The notes: generated from the sequence alone by a model not told the origin. 58,392 nt of DNA from Megasphaera geminata F0357 (GCF_000239275.1 NZ_JH417560.1:1-58392), one strand, 5' to 3'. Numbered from the stretch's first letter, positions 1 to 9,925 are shown. Numbers and translations are program-made.

Positions 1-50
1 AACGACAATCGTTCAATTTTTGAAGGGGCTGTTTACAAGAATATCTTTCT

Positions 51-335
51 TTATATATTGGTACTTTCCATTGCTTTTTCCAAAATAAATCTTCCCTTTG
101 TAAAAAGGAGTTCTTTCTTCCGGCGCGGCCACCTTTTAATTTGCCACTCCCAATGCATGGCCGCATGCTTACTCGGAAAAGCTTTGCTCCACACAAGCTC
201 AACGGGCAGACGTGATCTTGTATATTTGGCTCCTCTGCCGTGGTTATGCATAACCAAACGTCTCTCCACGTCTGCCGTATATCCCGTATAGAACGTATTA
301 TCCACGCAACGAAGCATATATGTGTAATAATACAT
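51..335 (-). CDS. GIY-YIG nuclease-family protein (UPF0213/YhbQ-like)
   Basis: A 94-residue single-domain protein. The N-terminus [19 protein letters not shown] holds the paired tyrosines of the GIY-YIG fold; the arginine of [10 protein letters not shown] and the glutamate of [10 protein letters not shown] fit the catalytic Arg and Glu positions. The length matches the UPF0213/YhbQ family, which is linked to DNA repair or structure-specific nuclease activity but is poorly understood. It ends 50 bases from the window edge and starts 6 bases after the cyclophilin gene stops, so the two are probably co-transcribed. Family assignment is firm; the biological role is not. Confidence 0.88.
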   Translation of the reverse strand: MYYYTYMLRCVDNTFYTGYTADVERRLVMHNHGRGAKYTRSRLPVELVWSKAFPSKHAAMHWEWQIKRWPRRKKELLFTKGRFILEKAMESTNI

Positions 336-341
336 CTGCGT

Positions 342-818
342 TTAGAGACTGTCCGTAATGGAGAGAGATTCCAAAACAACATTGTTCAACGGTCTATCTG
401 CACTGTTTGTCTTAACCTTACTGATTCTTTCAACAACATCATAGTTTTCTATAACTTTGCCGAAAATAGAGTGATGATTTTGCAGCCACGGTGTCGGTAT
501 CACGGTAATGAAAAACTGAGAGCGGCCCGTATTGGGCCCTGCATTAGCCATTGCAAGAATACCCGGCTCCGCAAAAGTAAGTCCCGGCGCGAATTCGTCA
601 GGAATCATGTTATTAGAGCCTCCAAAGCCTGTGCCTTCCGGATCGCCGCCTTGGATCATGAAATCTTTAATAACACGGTGGAAAATCGTACCGTCATAGA
701 ATTTATTATCGGCCAATTTTTTAAAATTATCTACTGTAATCGGTGATTTATCGGCAAACAATTCAACCGTAAAATCGCCTTCACTTGTCTTAAAATGCGC
801 ATATAATGTATCTGCCAT
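342..818 (-). CDS. Cyclophilin-type peptidyl-prolyl cis-trans isomerase
   Basis: A 158-residue cyclophilin with no signal peptide, so cytoplasmic. It catalyses cis-trans isomerisation of proline peptide bonds during folding. The signature runs from FHRVIKDFMIQGGDPEGTG (about residues 47-65, catalytic Arg and the Phe/Met/Gln pocket) through the QFFIT segment (about 100) to a TPWLQNHHSIFGKV stretch (about 108-121) containing the drug-binding-type Trp. The length equals that of compact bacterial PpiB enzymes. It lies between the GIY-YIG gene and the M23 peptidase gene on the same strand. Confidence 0.93.
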   Translation of the reverse strand: MADTLYAHFKTSEGDFTVELFADKSPITVDNFKKLADNKFYDGTIFHRVIKDFMIQGGDPEGTGFGGSNNMIPDEFAPGLTFAEPGILAMANAGPNTGRSQFFITVIPTPWLQNHHSIFGKVIENYDVVERISKVKTNSADRPLNNVVLESLSITDSL

Positions 819-852
819 ATTTCTTTTCTCTCCTCTTGGTCTGCTGTCCTTC

Positions 853-1815
853 TCAGGGCAGGAATAAAATGGGATTTGTCGGTACTCCGTTTATGCGTAC
901 TTCATAGTGAACATGCGGGCCTGTGCTATTACCCGTACTTCCGGCAAGGGCAATGATATCTCCCGTTTTAACCTCTTGCCCTTCCACGACGAGAAGCATT
1001 GAGTTATGACCGTAACGTGTTACCATGCTGTTACCGTGATCAACTTCAACAAGGTTTCCGTATCCCGAGACCCAGCCGGCCTGAGATATTTTACCGCTTG
1101 CCGTCGATCGTACGGGAGTACCGTAATCAACACCGATATCTATCCCTTCATGAAAGGTGCTGGCACCCGTCATAGGACTGGAGCGATATCCGAACTGAGA
1201 TGTAATCGCGCCGGTTACAGGCCAAATGGACGGATACGCGGAAGTATTGTATTTTCCGGCTGATTGTTGCATGTGTACGACTTGCTGCCCCGCTGTATCA
1301 CTAAGAACCGTCTTCAATGTTATAAAACTGATGATGCGGGCATTGCTCTTCGTTTCTAAACGAGAGGCAGCGTGCAGTAATTTATTATAGCCGGCATGCG
1401 ACAAATCTTCATTCTTCTTACGTTGGCCTGCTACGCTGCCGTCACCTTTTGGGGATTCACCGGCGCCTGCGCCTTTAACCATCTGCCGAAGTTCCTGATC
1501 AAGAGAATCCATTTTATCCATTTTTTCTTGTAGCGATGTTGTTTTATCCCGCAATAATTCGAGCTGCTGTTGATGCAACTCTTCCTGTTGCCGCATCGAA
1601 TTATAGGCTACAATACCGTAAACAGCACCAATAACACCGATTGTGCCAACAACAGCCCCTGCAAGAATTACCCTTTTATATTTCTTGTATTGTTCCGGTG
1701 AAATAACAACCGGTTTATCCGGAGCTTTCATTTGTTCCGCATAAAGCATTTTAATGAAAGCAATCCGTTCCCGTATTATTTCACACAAAAGTATCGCTTT
1801 ATCCCGTATATTCAA
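853..1815 (-). CDS. M23 (LytM-type) peptidase, membrane-anchored
   Basis: A 320-residue protein with a short cytoplasmic N-terminus, one membrane segment at about residues 48-70 (VILAGAVVGTIGVIGAVYGI), a coiled-coil stretch at about 72-115 rich in Gln, Glu and Lys, then a C-terminal LytM domain. Zinc-binding motifs are present: HEGIDIG (about 221-227), RYGH (about 267-270) and HVHYE (about 301-305). Such enzymes cut peptidoglycan cross-links or, with coiled coils, act in cell separation. The domain reaches the C-terminus and looks catalytically intact. It starts 12 bases after the DUF4446 gene ends, so the two are likely one transcript. Confidence 0.92.
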   Translation of the reverse strand: MNIRDKAILLCEIIRERIAFIKMLYAEQMKAPDKPVVISPEQYKKYKRVILAGAVVGTIGVIGAVYGIVAYNSMRQQEELHQQQLELLRDKTTSLQEKMDKMDSLDQELRQMVKGAGAGESPKGDGSVAGQRKKNEDLSHAGYNKLLHAASRLETKSNARIISFITLKTVLSDTAGQQVVHMQQSAGKYNTSAYPSIWPVTGAITSQFGYRSSPMTGASTFHEGIDIGVDYGTPVRSTASGKISQAGWVSGYGNLVEVDHGNSMVTRYGHNSMLLVVEGQEVKTGDIIALAGSTGNSTGPHVHYEVRINGVPTNPILFLP

Positions 1816-1827
1816 AAAATCGCCTTC

Positions 1828-2352
1828 CTATCCTTTCTGAACGGGACTGATTATTCCCGTATAATGCAGCGCATTTCTGAGGCTTTCCTTTTCTTCTTCG
1901 CTCATACTGTAAAGACATTTTCCGTCTACAACAGGTTTGGCAAAAATACGTGATTCATTACGACCATATACACTGGATAAACAAAACCCGTTATTTTTAC
2001 CATCAAGGAGTGTAAAGGCAAAACTCAAATTATTACCTATATTATCAAAAGCATTGTATTTTACGAAGCCGATTTTACAAAAACATTGATTTTGCATGAA
2101 TAAAATGGTTTCTTGTGCAGTCCGCATCGTTTCCAATGTACTCCGTACTTCATGCAGACTTGCTACATCCGCATGAAGCTTTTTTTCCAAGCTCTGACCG
2201 ATTTCATCCTGCATAAAGAAAGTATATTTCTTCTGCAGTTTAACAACACGATAATTCAAGAAGCCGATATATATCAGCAAGAGCAAAAACAGACCGCCTG
2301 CGACACAGACAGCTATAAAATTAAAAAGCTGCATGTTCAATCCGTCAAACAT
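1828..2352 (-). CDS. DUF4446 family membrane protein
   Basis: A 174-residue protein with one N-terminal membrane helix (about residues 9-31), a charged coiled segment (about 35-80), and a C-terminal domain with the features of DUF4446: NAFDNIGNNLSFAFTLLD at about 99-116, and a conserved block SVYGRNESRIFAKPVVDGK at about 126-144 followed by SMSEEEKES. The family commonly lies next to parB near the origin in Firmicutes, as here (58 bases after parB ends). Function is unknown; the location suggests an envelope protein carried in the origin-proximal cluster. Confidence 0.85.
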   Translation of the reverse strand: MFDGLNMQLFNFIAVCVAGGLFLLLLIYIGFLNYRVVKLQKKYTFFMQDEIGQSLEKKLHADVASLHEVRSTLETMRTAQETILFMQNQCFCKIGFVKYNAFDNIGNNLSFAFTLLDGKNNGFCLSSVYGRNESRIFAKPVVDGKCLYSMSEEEKESLRNALHYTGIISPVQKG

Positions 2353-2410
2353 GATATCCTCCTGCTATGTATACGCTAATCTCTGATAAAGAGATTTTCA
2401 TAATTCATCA

Positions 2411-3317
2411 TCATACAGTAAATTTCATTGTCTCATCCGGACGGTTTTTCTCGTTTTCCTCTGTAAGAAGGGCTAAGAGTCGTTCAAATTCCGCTTCTGA
2501 TGAGAAAGAGATCTCGATTTTCCCTGTATTTCCCTTTTGAACACGGATGGCAACATTCGTTCCTAAGCGCATTTTCAAACGATCTTGCAAGTCTTCTATA
2601 TATGTATCGACACCCTTCGTAACCGTTCTTTTCTTGCCTTTCAAAAGGTGCTTCACCAAAGTTTCCGCCTGACGCGCACTCAAATCGGTCGCAACAATAC
2701 GTTGAGCAACTTTCTCCTGTACTTCAGGTGATTTTAACTGTAAAAGAGGTCGCGCCTGTCCCATTGTTAAAGCTCCGTTCTCAATAAGTTTCCGCACAGG
2801 CGGAGCAAGAGACAAGAGGCGCATTATATTGGCAACGTGAGAACGACTTTTCCCGACTTTTGCAGCCAATTCATCTTGTTTCCAATTATTCATATCAATA
2901 AGGAGCTTATATGCTGCCGCTTCTTCAATCACATTCAAATTTTCGCGCTGGATGTTCTCAATAAGAGATTATCTCTGTAGCTTTGGTATCTTCACAGGTC
3001 CGAATAAGAGCGGGGATTTCTTTCAACCCAGCACGCTGTGACGCACGCCAACGTCGCTCGCCGGCAATCAGTTCATACGTTTTATCAGCGAGCGGACGTA
3101 CAACAATTGGCTGTACAACACCGTAACGCCGAATGGAATCCGCCAAGGCCTGCAAAGCTTCTTCATCAAAAATCTGACGGGCCTGTCGCGGGTTAGCCGT
3201 GATAGATGTGACGGCAAGCAACGTTATGCCTTCAATTGAAGATATCTCTCTTTTCTGATCTAAGCCGAGAGACCCTAGTCCTCTGCCTAAACCGGCCTTT
3301 TTAGCCGACACGCTCAA
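2411..3317 (-). pseudogene. parB: ParB/Spo0J chromosome-partitioning protein (frameshifted in this sequence)
   Basis: ParB binds parS, loads as a CTP-dependent clamp and recruits ParA and SMC to segregate the origin. The N-terminal part (3317 down to 2958) carries the CTP-binding motif GERRWRA and the upstream VVQPIVVRP block. The rest continues in another frame from about 2970 to 2411 with SLIENIQREN, a helix-turn-helix (QDELAAKVGKSRSHVANIM) and the dimerisation tail. Removing one base near 2969-2972 joins the halves into about 301 residues, a normal ParB length. The start overlaps the end of parA by 17 bases. The break is probably a sequence error, since both halves are fully conserved. Confidence 0.9.
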
Positions 3318-4077
3318 TCACCTCTTTCGCCACTTTCCTGTATACTGTAGCCCCCTTGGAATGCGGGTCATAGGTTATAATCGGTTCACCATAGCTGGGA
3401 GCTTCTCCAAGGCGTACATTGCGAGGAATAATTGTCCTAAAGACTTGATCGCCAAAGTATTTCTTCACTTCTTCCGCTACCTGCAAAGACAGGTTAGTCC
3501 TGCCATCATACATAGTCAGTAAAAGACCGAGAACAGCAAGATTCGCATTCATATCCAAAGCTACAGCCTGCACCGTCTCCGTCAGCTGTGCCAGCCCTTC
3601 AAGCGCATAAAATTCACATTGAACGGGAATAAGAACCGAGTCGGCTGCCACAAGTGCATTGATTGTCAGTAAATCAAGAGACGGAGGACAATCAATGAGA
3701 ATATAATCGAAAGCCCTTCCGCGTGTCGTTCATACATTAATCAAAGCTTTTCTCAACGCGCTTTCCCGTTCCTCCATCGCCACGAGCTCCACAGTCGCAC
3801 CGGCCAGATCCATTGTAGCAGGAGCAATAAAAAGTTTTTTTACAGCTGTTTCCGCGATGACATCATTCATATCCATAGCACCGATAAGACTATCATATGT
3901 ACCGCCTTGAAGAGTGTGTTTATCAATACCAAGACCACTTGTCGCATTGCCCTGAGGATCAAGGTCGACCAAAAGAGTGTGTTTGCCTGCCTCTGCCAGG
4001 CAGGCGCTTAAATTAACGGCTGTCGTTGTTTTTCCTACACCGCCCTTTTGATTTGTAACGGCTATAACCTTAGCCAC
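3301..4077 (-). pseudogene. parA: ParA/Soj partition ATPase (in-frame UGA)
   Basis: A ParA-type P-loop ATPase with the deviant Walker [10 protein letters not shown] near the N-terminus and the conserved [10 protein letters not shown] block. The two open stretches (to 3730, and from there to 3301) are in the same frame and are separated only by a TGA codon (bases 3730-3732 read on the minus strand). Homologues have a variable charged residue here, so CGA to TGA is the simplest change. I chose the GTG start at 4077, giving [13 protein letters not shown], because GAGGTG lies 7-8 bases upstream and a more distal ATG at 4113 would add an unusual leader. Full length would be 258 residues, normal for Soj. 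Confidence 0.9.
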
Positions 4078-4258
4078 CGGACTCACCTCGTCGTATAAAA
4101 TAGTGGGGGACAATACTCACATAGTCTATCGTATAGTATAGCATAAAGACGCGTTTTATACGACAGAAATTATTAGTCCCCACATCTCTATCGCCGCAAT
4201 TATTACAGTGTTATAATAATAAGGAATTATATTAATTAGTGCGAAAAGGATACTATAA

Positions 4259-4924
4259 ATGACAAAAACAGCCTTGCATATAGATGAAATAAAAAAGGAA
4301 AAAATTATCCACTACGGTATACAGCGTAATATATCTGAAATGGACGGCACCGCTATTGATAAGGCAATCACCTGTATTCTCGATTTTGCGGAACCCCGAG
4401 GCCTTTATGAAGAACTCCCATATGATATACCGTCTCATACCTTTTTAGGTAGACAGCCCTTCGGTGTCGAAGGGACACAGATCCTGCCGTTCCTTAAGCA
4501 AGCAGAAATAATCGTTGCCATGACGGCAACTTTAGGAAAAAAAGTAGATGCTGCCATAGATAATCTCTTCCTAGAGCAAAAGTTCACCGAAGGCATGATT
4601 CTTGACTGCACAGCAGCAGCGGCACTAGAATCTCTTCTGAATAAGCTGACTGAAATTATTGATATTACTTACTCTCGTGATGAATTTAAAACTGCATGGC
4701 GAGTTTGCCCGGGAGAAGGAGATTTCCCTCTGAGCCAGCAAGTGTCAATTCTCACGGCACTTGATTCCGCTAAGATAGGTATCACCGTTTCAAAAAGCCG
4801 TATGATTGAACCGCGTAAAACGATAACGGCTCTTTCAGGACTTAGTTCTCTCCAAAAGATGTGTAACGGCTCTTGCGGCGGTTGCTCCATGTCGGGACAT
4901 TGCGGTGATGAAGACGATATATAG
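4259..4924 (+). CDS. Vitamin B12-dependent methionine synthase activation-domain protein
   Basis: A 221-residue stand-alone relative of the C-terminal activation domain of MetH, which binds S-adenosylmethionine during reductive reactivation of cobalamin. The hallmark WRVCPGEGDFPLSQQ lies at about residues 147-161 and the ITVSKSRMIEPRKTITAL region at about 178-195. The tail CNGSCGGCSMSGHC (about 202-215) adds four cysteines, suggesting a metal or redox site. It is divergent from parA, with the shared regulatory space at 4114-4258. No methionine synthase gene is visible in the window. Family assignment is good; whether it serves MetH in trans or another corrinoid enzyme is open. Confidence 0.82.
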   Translation: MTKTALHIDEIKKEKIIHYGIQRNISEMDGTAIDKAITCILDFAEPRGLYEELPYDIPSHTFLGRQPFGVEGTQILPFLKQAEIIVAMTATLGKKVDAAIDNLFLEQKFTEGMILDCTAAAALESLLNKLTEIIDITYSRDEFKTAWRVCPGEGDFPLSQQVSILTALDSAKIGITVSKSRMIEPRKTITALSGLSSLQKMCNGSCGGCSMSGHCGDEDDI

Positions 4925-4987
4925 AAGTGCTCTCTAACCGTATAAAATCGGGAATAAGGAACTTACTTTGCTTTGCTTACCATCTTT

Positions 4988-5053
4988 TTATAAACCAAGA
5001 GTCGTTTTTTCTTTGGTCATATAACCGCAGAAAAAACGACTCTTGATTTATAA
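4988..5053. terminator. Bidirectional terminator between converging genes
   Basis: A perfect 16-bp inverted repeat, AAGAGTCGTTTTTTCT at 4997-5012 against its complement at 5029-5044, extends outward with one mismatch to about 25 bp. Runs of T and A occur inside the arms. It lies between the activation-domain gene (ends 4924) and purA (ends 5119), which converge, so it can serve both. Confidence 0.75.
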
Positions 5054-5118
5054 ACGCATTCAAAAAGTCTCTGAACCCAATTCATTTACTTAGAGCTATT
5101 TAATTATCGTTTTATTGC

Positions 5119-6401
<1,283 letters not shown>

Positions 6402-6627
6402 CTATTCAACATCCCTTCGCGCGCATAAATCACTTAACAAATACTTACATTATACACGAAAGGCCGCTATATGCCTATCGAATTTAATCATCCCGATTTG
6501 ATAAATTCCTAATATAAAAGGGTATAATTATAGACATAATAATATATTAGCATTTTCAATATTTTTACGTTATAATGAGAAAATATATTGTTATAAAATA
6601 CTTGCGGTCTAAGGAGAGAGTATAATT
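6402..6627. promoter_or_regulatory. Divergent promoter region, purA / Old Yellow Enzyme
   Basis: The 226-base gap between two divergent genes is AT-rich. A TATAAT-like box facing purA is at about 6447-6452 (minus strand), and TATAAT boxes facing right occur near 6520 and 6570. No clear -35 partners or riboswitch fold are visible. Only the position and the -10-like boxes support the call. Confidence 0.4.
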
Positions 6628-7728
6628 ATGTTATTTGATAAAACTCAAATCGGCGGTATTGATGCGACGTGCCGTATCATTCGTTCTGCCACCTTTGAGG
6701 GCATGGCCGATATCAACGGGTATCCGACAGAACGGCTATTTCAAAACTATGAAACCTTGGCCGACGGCGGAAGCGGCATCATCATTACAGGTATGATGGC
6801 GGTCAGTCCGATGGAACCGTATCAACACTGTCAAATTCGCATCAGTTCTGATGATTGTATCAGGCCGTTACAGAAATTAACCGCTCACGTTCATGATCAT
6901 GGCGGTAAAATAATCGCTCAATTGGTTATTATGGGTTCGGCTATCGCATTGCCGGAAGGGGACGGTATGCTTATCAGCCCCAGCGGTATTCCCGAAAAAG
7001 TCGTTATCACAGAAAGCCCTTTGCATGTTTTGCAGCCAGATGAAATCGAACAACTGGTCCGACAAATGACTGCAGCCGTTGTCCGCGCAAAAAAAGCCGG
7101 CTACGACGGGATTCAAATTCATGGCGCTCACGGCTATTTAGCAAGTAAATTTCTCACTCCTTATTTTAATAAACGCACAGACAAGTACGGCGGTTCTCTG
7201 GAAAACAGGGCACGTTTCCTCCTGGAATGTATTCGTGCGGCTCGTGAAGCCGTCGGTCCGTATTTTCCTATGTGGCTCAAATTGAATAGTGCCGACTATA
7301 TGGAAGAAGGCAGTATGACCTTTGAAGAAAGCAAAAAGGTCATGACCTGGGCCGTAAAAGCCGGTATCAATGCCATTGAAATCAGCGGCGGCAATACGGC
7401 CTCTTTACCGCGTCAAGGGCCGATCCGCGCTATTCGCCGTACAAAGGAACCGATGTACTTCGCCTCATATGCCGCCGATGCCGCCGCCTGTCTTAAAAGC
7501 AAAGTCGATATCGGTGTAGTCGGCGGTTTCCGTAATGTTACGGATATGGAACAATGTCTGCAAACAACAAATATTTCATTTATTTCTTTAAGCCGTCCCT
7601 TACTCCGTGAACCGGATTTACCCAACCGCTGGCGAAAGGGAGATAAAGCCCCTGCACTCTGTATTTCTTGTTCTCGCTGCTTTAAAGCGGAGAATGTAAA
7701 CTGTATTTTTAACGAAAAGAAAGACTAG
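6628..7728 (+). CDS. NADH:flavin oxidoreductase, Old Yellow Enzyme family
   Basis: A 366-residue flavin-dependent TIM-barrel enzyme that reduces activated alkenes or enones. Typical blocks are the N-terminal RSATFEGMADINGYPTERL (substrate and FMN loop), the active-site segment IQIHGAHGYLASKFLTPYFN at about 162-181, RTDKYGGSLENRARF, and the C-terminal FMN-phosphate segment. The end has a CISCSRCFKAENVNC cysteine group, a remnant of the iron-sulfur binding loop of the larger 2,4-dienoyl-CoA reductase type; the downstream reductase domains are absent. Preceded by AAGGAGAG 8-9 bases before ATG. Substrate unknown. Confidence 0.9.
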   Translation: MLFDKTQIGGIDATCRIIRSATFEGMADINGYPTERLFQNYETLADGGSGIIITGMMAVSPMEPYQHCQIRISSDDCIRPLQKLTAHVHDHGGKIIAQLVIMGSAIALPEGDGMLISPSGIPEKVVITESPLHVLQPDEIEQLVRQMTAAVVRAKKAGYDGIQIHGAHGYLASKFLTPYFNKRTDKYGGSLENRARFLLECIRAAREAVGPYFPMWLKLNSADYMEEGSMTFEESKKVMTWAVKAGINAIEISGGNTASLPRQGPIRAIRRTKEPMYFASYAADAAACLKSKVDIGVVGGFRNVTDMEQCLQTTNISFISLSRPLLREPDLPNRWRKGDKAPALCISCSRCFKAENVNCIFNEKKD

Positions 7729-7801
7729 CAAAACTTTTCCTGCCCCTATATAATGTAATAACATATAAACTATTTGCATATATCATAGAGGAGGTCCGTC
7801 C

Positions 7802-8554
7802 ATGGCGGTCGTATTGGCCATTATTACATTACTTCTAATGGTAACCGTAATAATACTCTCCATCCCGTTCCATTATACCGTATACGGCCATATTGGCGAT
7901 CCCTTTTCAGGAAAATTTACAGTATCCTGGTCAGGGCGAGCTTTTTTATTTTCTTACTCCTATACTTACGGCAAGCGACCTATTAAAGAGCGCTATATCC
8001 GCTGGCATACGGCAAAAAAAAGTGAGACTTTAAAAACCGCTCCAGAAAACTCAACAGGAAGAACACATACTGTTTCAGATAATAAAGCAGAAACCGTACA
8101 AATCGAAGTTGCTGTAAAAGAAACTTTAGAGCGGGATTACACACAAAAAAATATTGAATCCGCCACTGTAAAAGAACGATTTCCTTGGCGACATTTTATC
8201 TTAACTCAAGATTTCATAACTCTCTTTCTTGTTTTTTTCCATAAAATAATCTCGCACTCATGTATCCGAAAATTTACGCTCACCGGCACAATCGGCCTGA
8301 GCAAACCGCATGAAACCGGCATGCTTGCAGGCTGGCTATACACTTTTATGGCAAAATATATACGTAACTTATCTTTTAATTATTCAAATGAAGAATATAA
8401 CGTGCATTGCACACTATCAGGCCGAATTATCCCCCTTGTCTTAATTTATTATACGCTTTCCTTTATACTGACACAGGAAGTGCGCACATTATATAAAGAA
8501 TACATCATTTTCAGAAGAGGGCAGAAGAATGGACAACAATTACACCAGGAATAA
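7802..8554 (+). CDS. DUF2953 family membrane protein (YtfI-like)
   Basis: A 250-residue protein with an N-terminal membrane helix (about residues 3-22), a variable charged middle region, and the DUF2953 core: a helix-like stretch around HKIISHSCIRKFTLTGTIGLSKPHETGMLAGWLYTF, here given by position 152-188. A strong GAGGAGG precedes the ATG. Its last 26 bases overlap the gerW-like gene, matching the ytfI-ytfJ pairing of Bacillus, where both belong to the sporulation programme. No function is established for DUF2953. Confidence 0.8.
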   Translation: MAVVLAIITLLLMVTVIILSIPFHYTVYGHIGDPFSGKFTVSWSGRAFLFSYSYTYGKRPIKERYIRWHTAKKSETLKTAPENSTGRTHTVSDNKAETVQIEVAVKETLERDYTQKNIESATVKERFPWRHFILTQDFITLFLVFFHKIISHSCIRKFTLTGTIGLSKPHETGMLAGWLYTFMAKYIRNLSFNYSNEEYNVHCTLSGRIIPLVLIYYTLSFILTQEVRTLYKEYIIFRRGQKNGQQLHQE

Positions 8555-8954
8555 TCTCGAAACTATTTTTAAAAGCTTTCAGGATATGATTAAAGTTGAA
8601 ACCGTCGTTGGTGAGGCCGTTCACATCGGCGATGCAATTCTCGTCCCTTTTGTCGATGTTACCTTCGGCTTCGGCTCAGGAGGAACGAACGGTAAAGGTG
8701 ATACCGCCTGTGCCAGTGCAGGCTGCGGCGGCGGCGCGAAAATGGAACCGACGGCTATTCTGGTTATCAAAGGTGAGCGGGTAGAAATGTTTTCTATCAA
8801 GCAAGACGGATATCATGCATCAGGCTTTGAAAAGCTTATTGCCATGGCTCCCGAAATTATTGATAAGATGAAAAAAGATAAGTATATTTATATTAACGAT
8901 GAAGGAGACCCCGACAAAGATACCGACACGGAGCCGAAAAATAATGAAGTATAA
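8529..8954 (+). CDS. GerW/YtfJ family spore-associated protein
   Basis: A 141-residue protein with the YtfJ layout: an N-terminal helix, VVGEAVHIGDAILVPFVDV at about 25-43, a Gly-rich stretch (GFGSGGTNGKGD, then a Gly/Cys segment SAGCGGGAKMEP), and ILVIKGERVEMFSI at about 77-90. In Bacillus YtfJ (GerW) is made in spores and needed for germination with some nutrients; homologues also occur in non-sporulating Firmicutes. It is translationally coupled to the DUF2953 gene. The acidic, Asp-rich tail is unremarkable for the family. Confidence 0.85.
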   Translation: MDNNYTRNNLETIFKSFQDMIKVETVVGEAVHIGDAILVPFVDVTFGFGSGGTNGKGDTACASAGCGGGAKMEPTAILVIKGERVEMFSIKQDGYHASGFEKLIAMAPEIIDKMKKDKYIYINDEGDPDKDTDTEPKNNEV

Positions 8955-8995
8955 TAATATAAATCTACTATTTCGTCACAATATAAGCCATTCCA

Positions 8996-9024
8996 TTGTG
9001 TTTTCAGGCTATTTTTGCTATAAT
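8996..9024 (+). promoter_or_regulatory. Promoter of the OmpH-like gene
   Basis: TTGTGT at 8996-9001 and TATAAT at 9019-9024 are 17 bases apart, with TGC directly before the -10 (an extended -10). The signal lies about 45 bases before the start codon of the OmpH-like gene. This is a textbook vegetative sigma promoter. Confidence 0.75.
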
Positions 9025-9067
9025 GAACTGGTGTAAAACGATTATTTGTTTTAGGAGGTATATGAAC

Positions 9068-9496
9068 ATGAATTTGAAAAAACAGCTCGCATCTTTTGCC
9101 GTAATCGGTATGCTCGGTGTTGCGGCAGCAACTTCCGCATTTGCGGCAGGTGTGGGCTATGTCAACTTTGATGCGTTAATACAGGCTCATAAAAACTATC
9201 CGAAAGCTACCGCGCAAATGCAGGATGCCGTAAAGAAAGCACAGGATGAATATAAGAGCAAGAGCGCCAAAATGCAGACGGAACAAGAGAAACAGGAGCT
9301 TGGCAACAAACTCAGTCAAGATCTTAATAAACTTGAATTTCAGTTACTGGATCCCATTCAGAAAGATATCGTCGCTAAAGTTGAACAAGACCGCCAGGCA
9401 AAAGGCCTTGATGCAATTGTATTGCAGGGTTCCGTCATAGCCGGCGCTGATAACGCAGTGGATGAAACACAGGCCGTCGCCGCTTTGTTGAAATAA
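9068..9496 (+). CDS. OmpH/Skp-like periplasmic protein
   Basis: A secreted protein of 142 residues. A classic signal peptide ends in ATSAFA-AGVGYVN; the mature part opens with VGYVNFDALIQAHKNYPKA and is otherwise a Lys/Gln/Glu-rich helical hairpin, as in Skp/OmpH chaperones that carry outer-membrane proteins through the periplasm. I prefer the second ATG (9068): AGGAGG at 9053-9058 stands 9 bases from it but only 3 from the first ATG (9062). Its presence supports an outer membrane. It stands alone here, without bamA or lpx genes. Confidence 0.82.
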   Translation: MNLKKQLASFAVIGMLGVAAATSAFAAGVGYVNFDALIQAHKNYPKATAQMQDAVKKAQDEYKSKSAKMQTEQEKQELGNKLSQDLNKLEFQLLDPIQKDIVAKVEQDRQAKGLDAIVLQGSVIAGADNAVDETQAVAALLK

Positions 9497-9556
9497 GAGT
9501 TTAGCTAAAAGGTATGCTTGGAAATGAAGTGTACCTGTTTTATCGGACAATTACAG

Positions 9557-9690
9557 TTAAAGTGATTTTTTCGGAATGAGTCGGTATTCTACAGGGCTCA
9601 TTCCTTTTAGTTTGATCTTAATTTGTTTAATATTATAACAATTAAAGTCCGTTTCAGTCATTTCCGGAAAGCTTACGTAAACGATATACT
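9557..9690 (-). mobile_element. Remnant of an IS3-family transposase (OrfB C-terminus)
   Basis: Read on the minus strand, the frame ending at the TAA at 9557-9559 gives IKQIKIKLKGMSPVEYRLIP, which matches the end of IS3/IS150-type OrfB integrases (the YNN...LKGMSPVEYR motif). Upstream sequence to about 9690 remains loosely open, but there is no DDE core, no OrfA and no paired terminal repeat. This is the fossil end of an insertion sequence. Confidence 0.6.
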
Positions 9691-9740
9691 GTCTCGTAAT
9701 ATGGTAAATTCACAGTTTTACTAATCCGAAAATTGTTTCC

Positions 9741-9797
9741 AACACGCTATTATCCCGGTCATTTTTTAAATGCACGTGGATAATAGCGTGTTTTTTC
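9741..9797 (+). terminator. Rho-independent-type hairpin upstream of csoR
   Basis: A perfect 15-bp inverted repeat, AACACGCTATTATCC at 9741-9755 and its complement at 9778-9792, is followed by a run of T. It would insulate the copper operon from upstream transcription. It is well separated from the OmpH-like gene, so which transcript it ends is uncertain. Confidence 0.65.
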
Positions 9798-9925
9798 TTG
9801 TATCCGATACGACTTATAGCTGATATGACCTTGGTTCAGAAATTTTTGTCATATTTGTAAGTTTATATAGTCCAAAAATATGATTTACATGCGCTTACCC
9901 CTTCTTATATTATTAAAAACTTTTC

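Noticed and set aside
240-746. Plus-strand frame of 168 codons opposite the cyclophilin gene
   Set aside because: Antisense shadow of a well-conserved gene; no ribosome-binding site or motif.
5001-5051. Long inverted repeat as a possible mobile repeat
   Set aside because: Its place between two converging genes and its A/T runs fit a terminator better.
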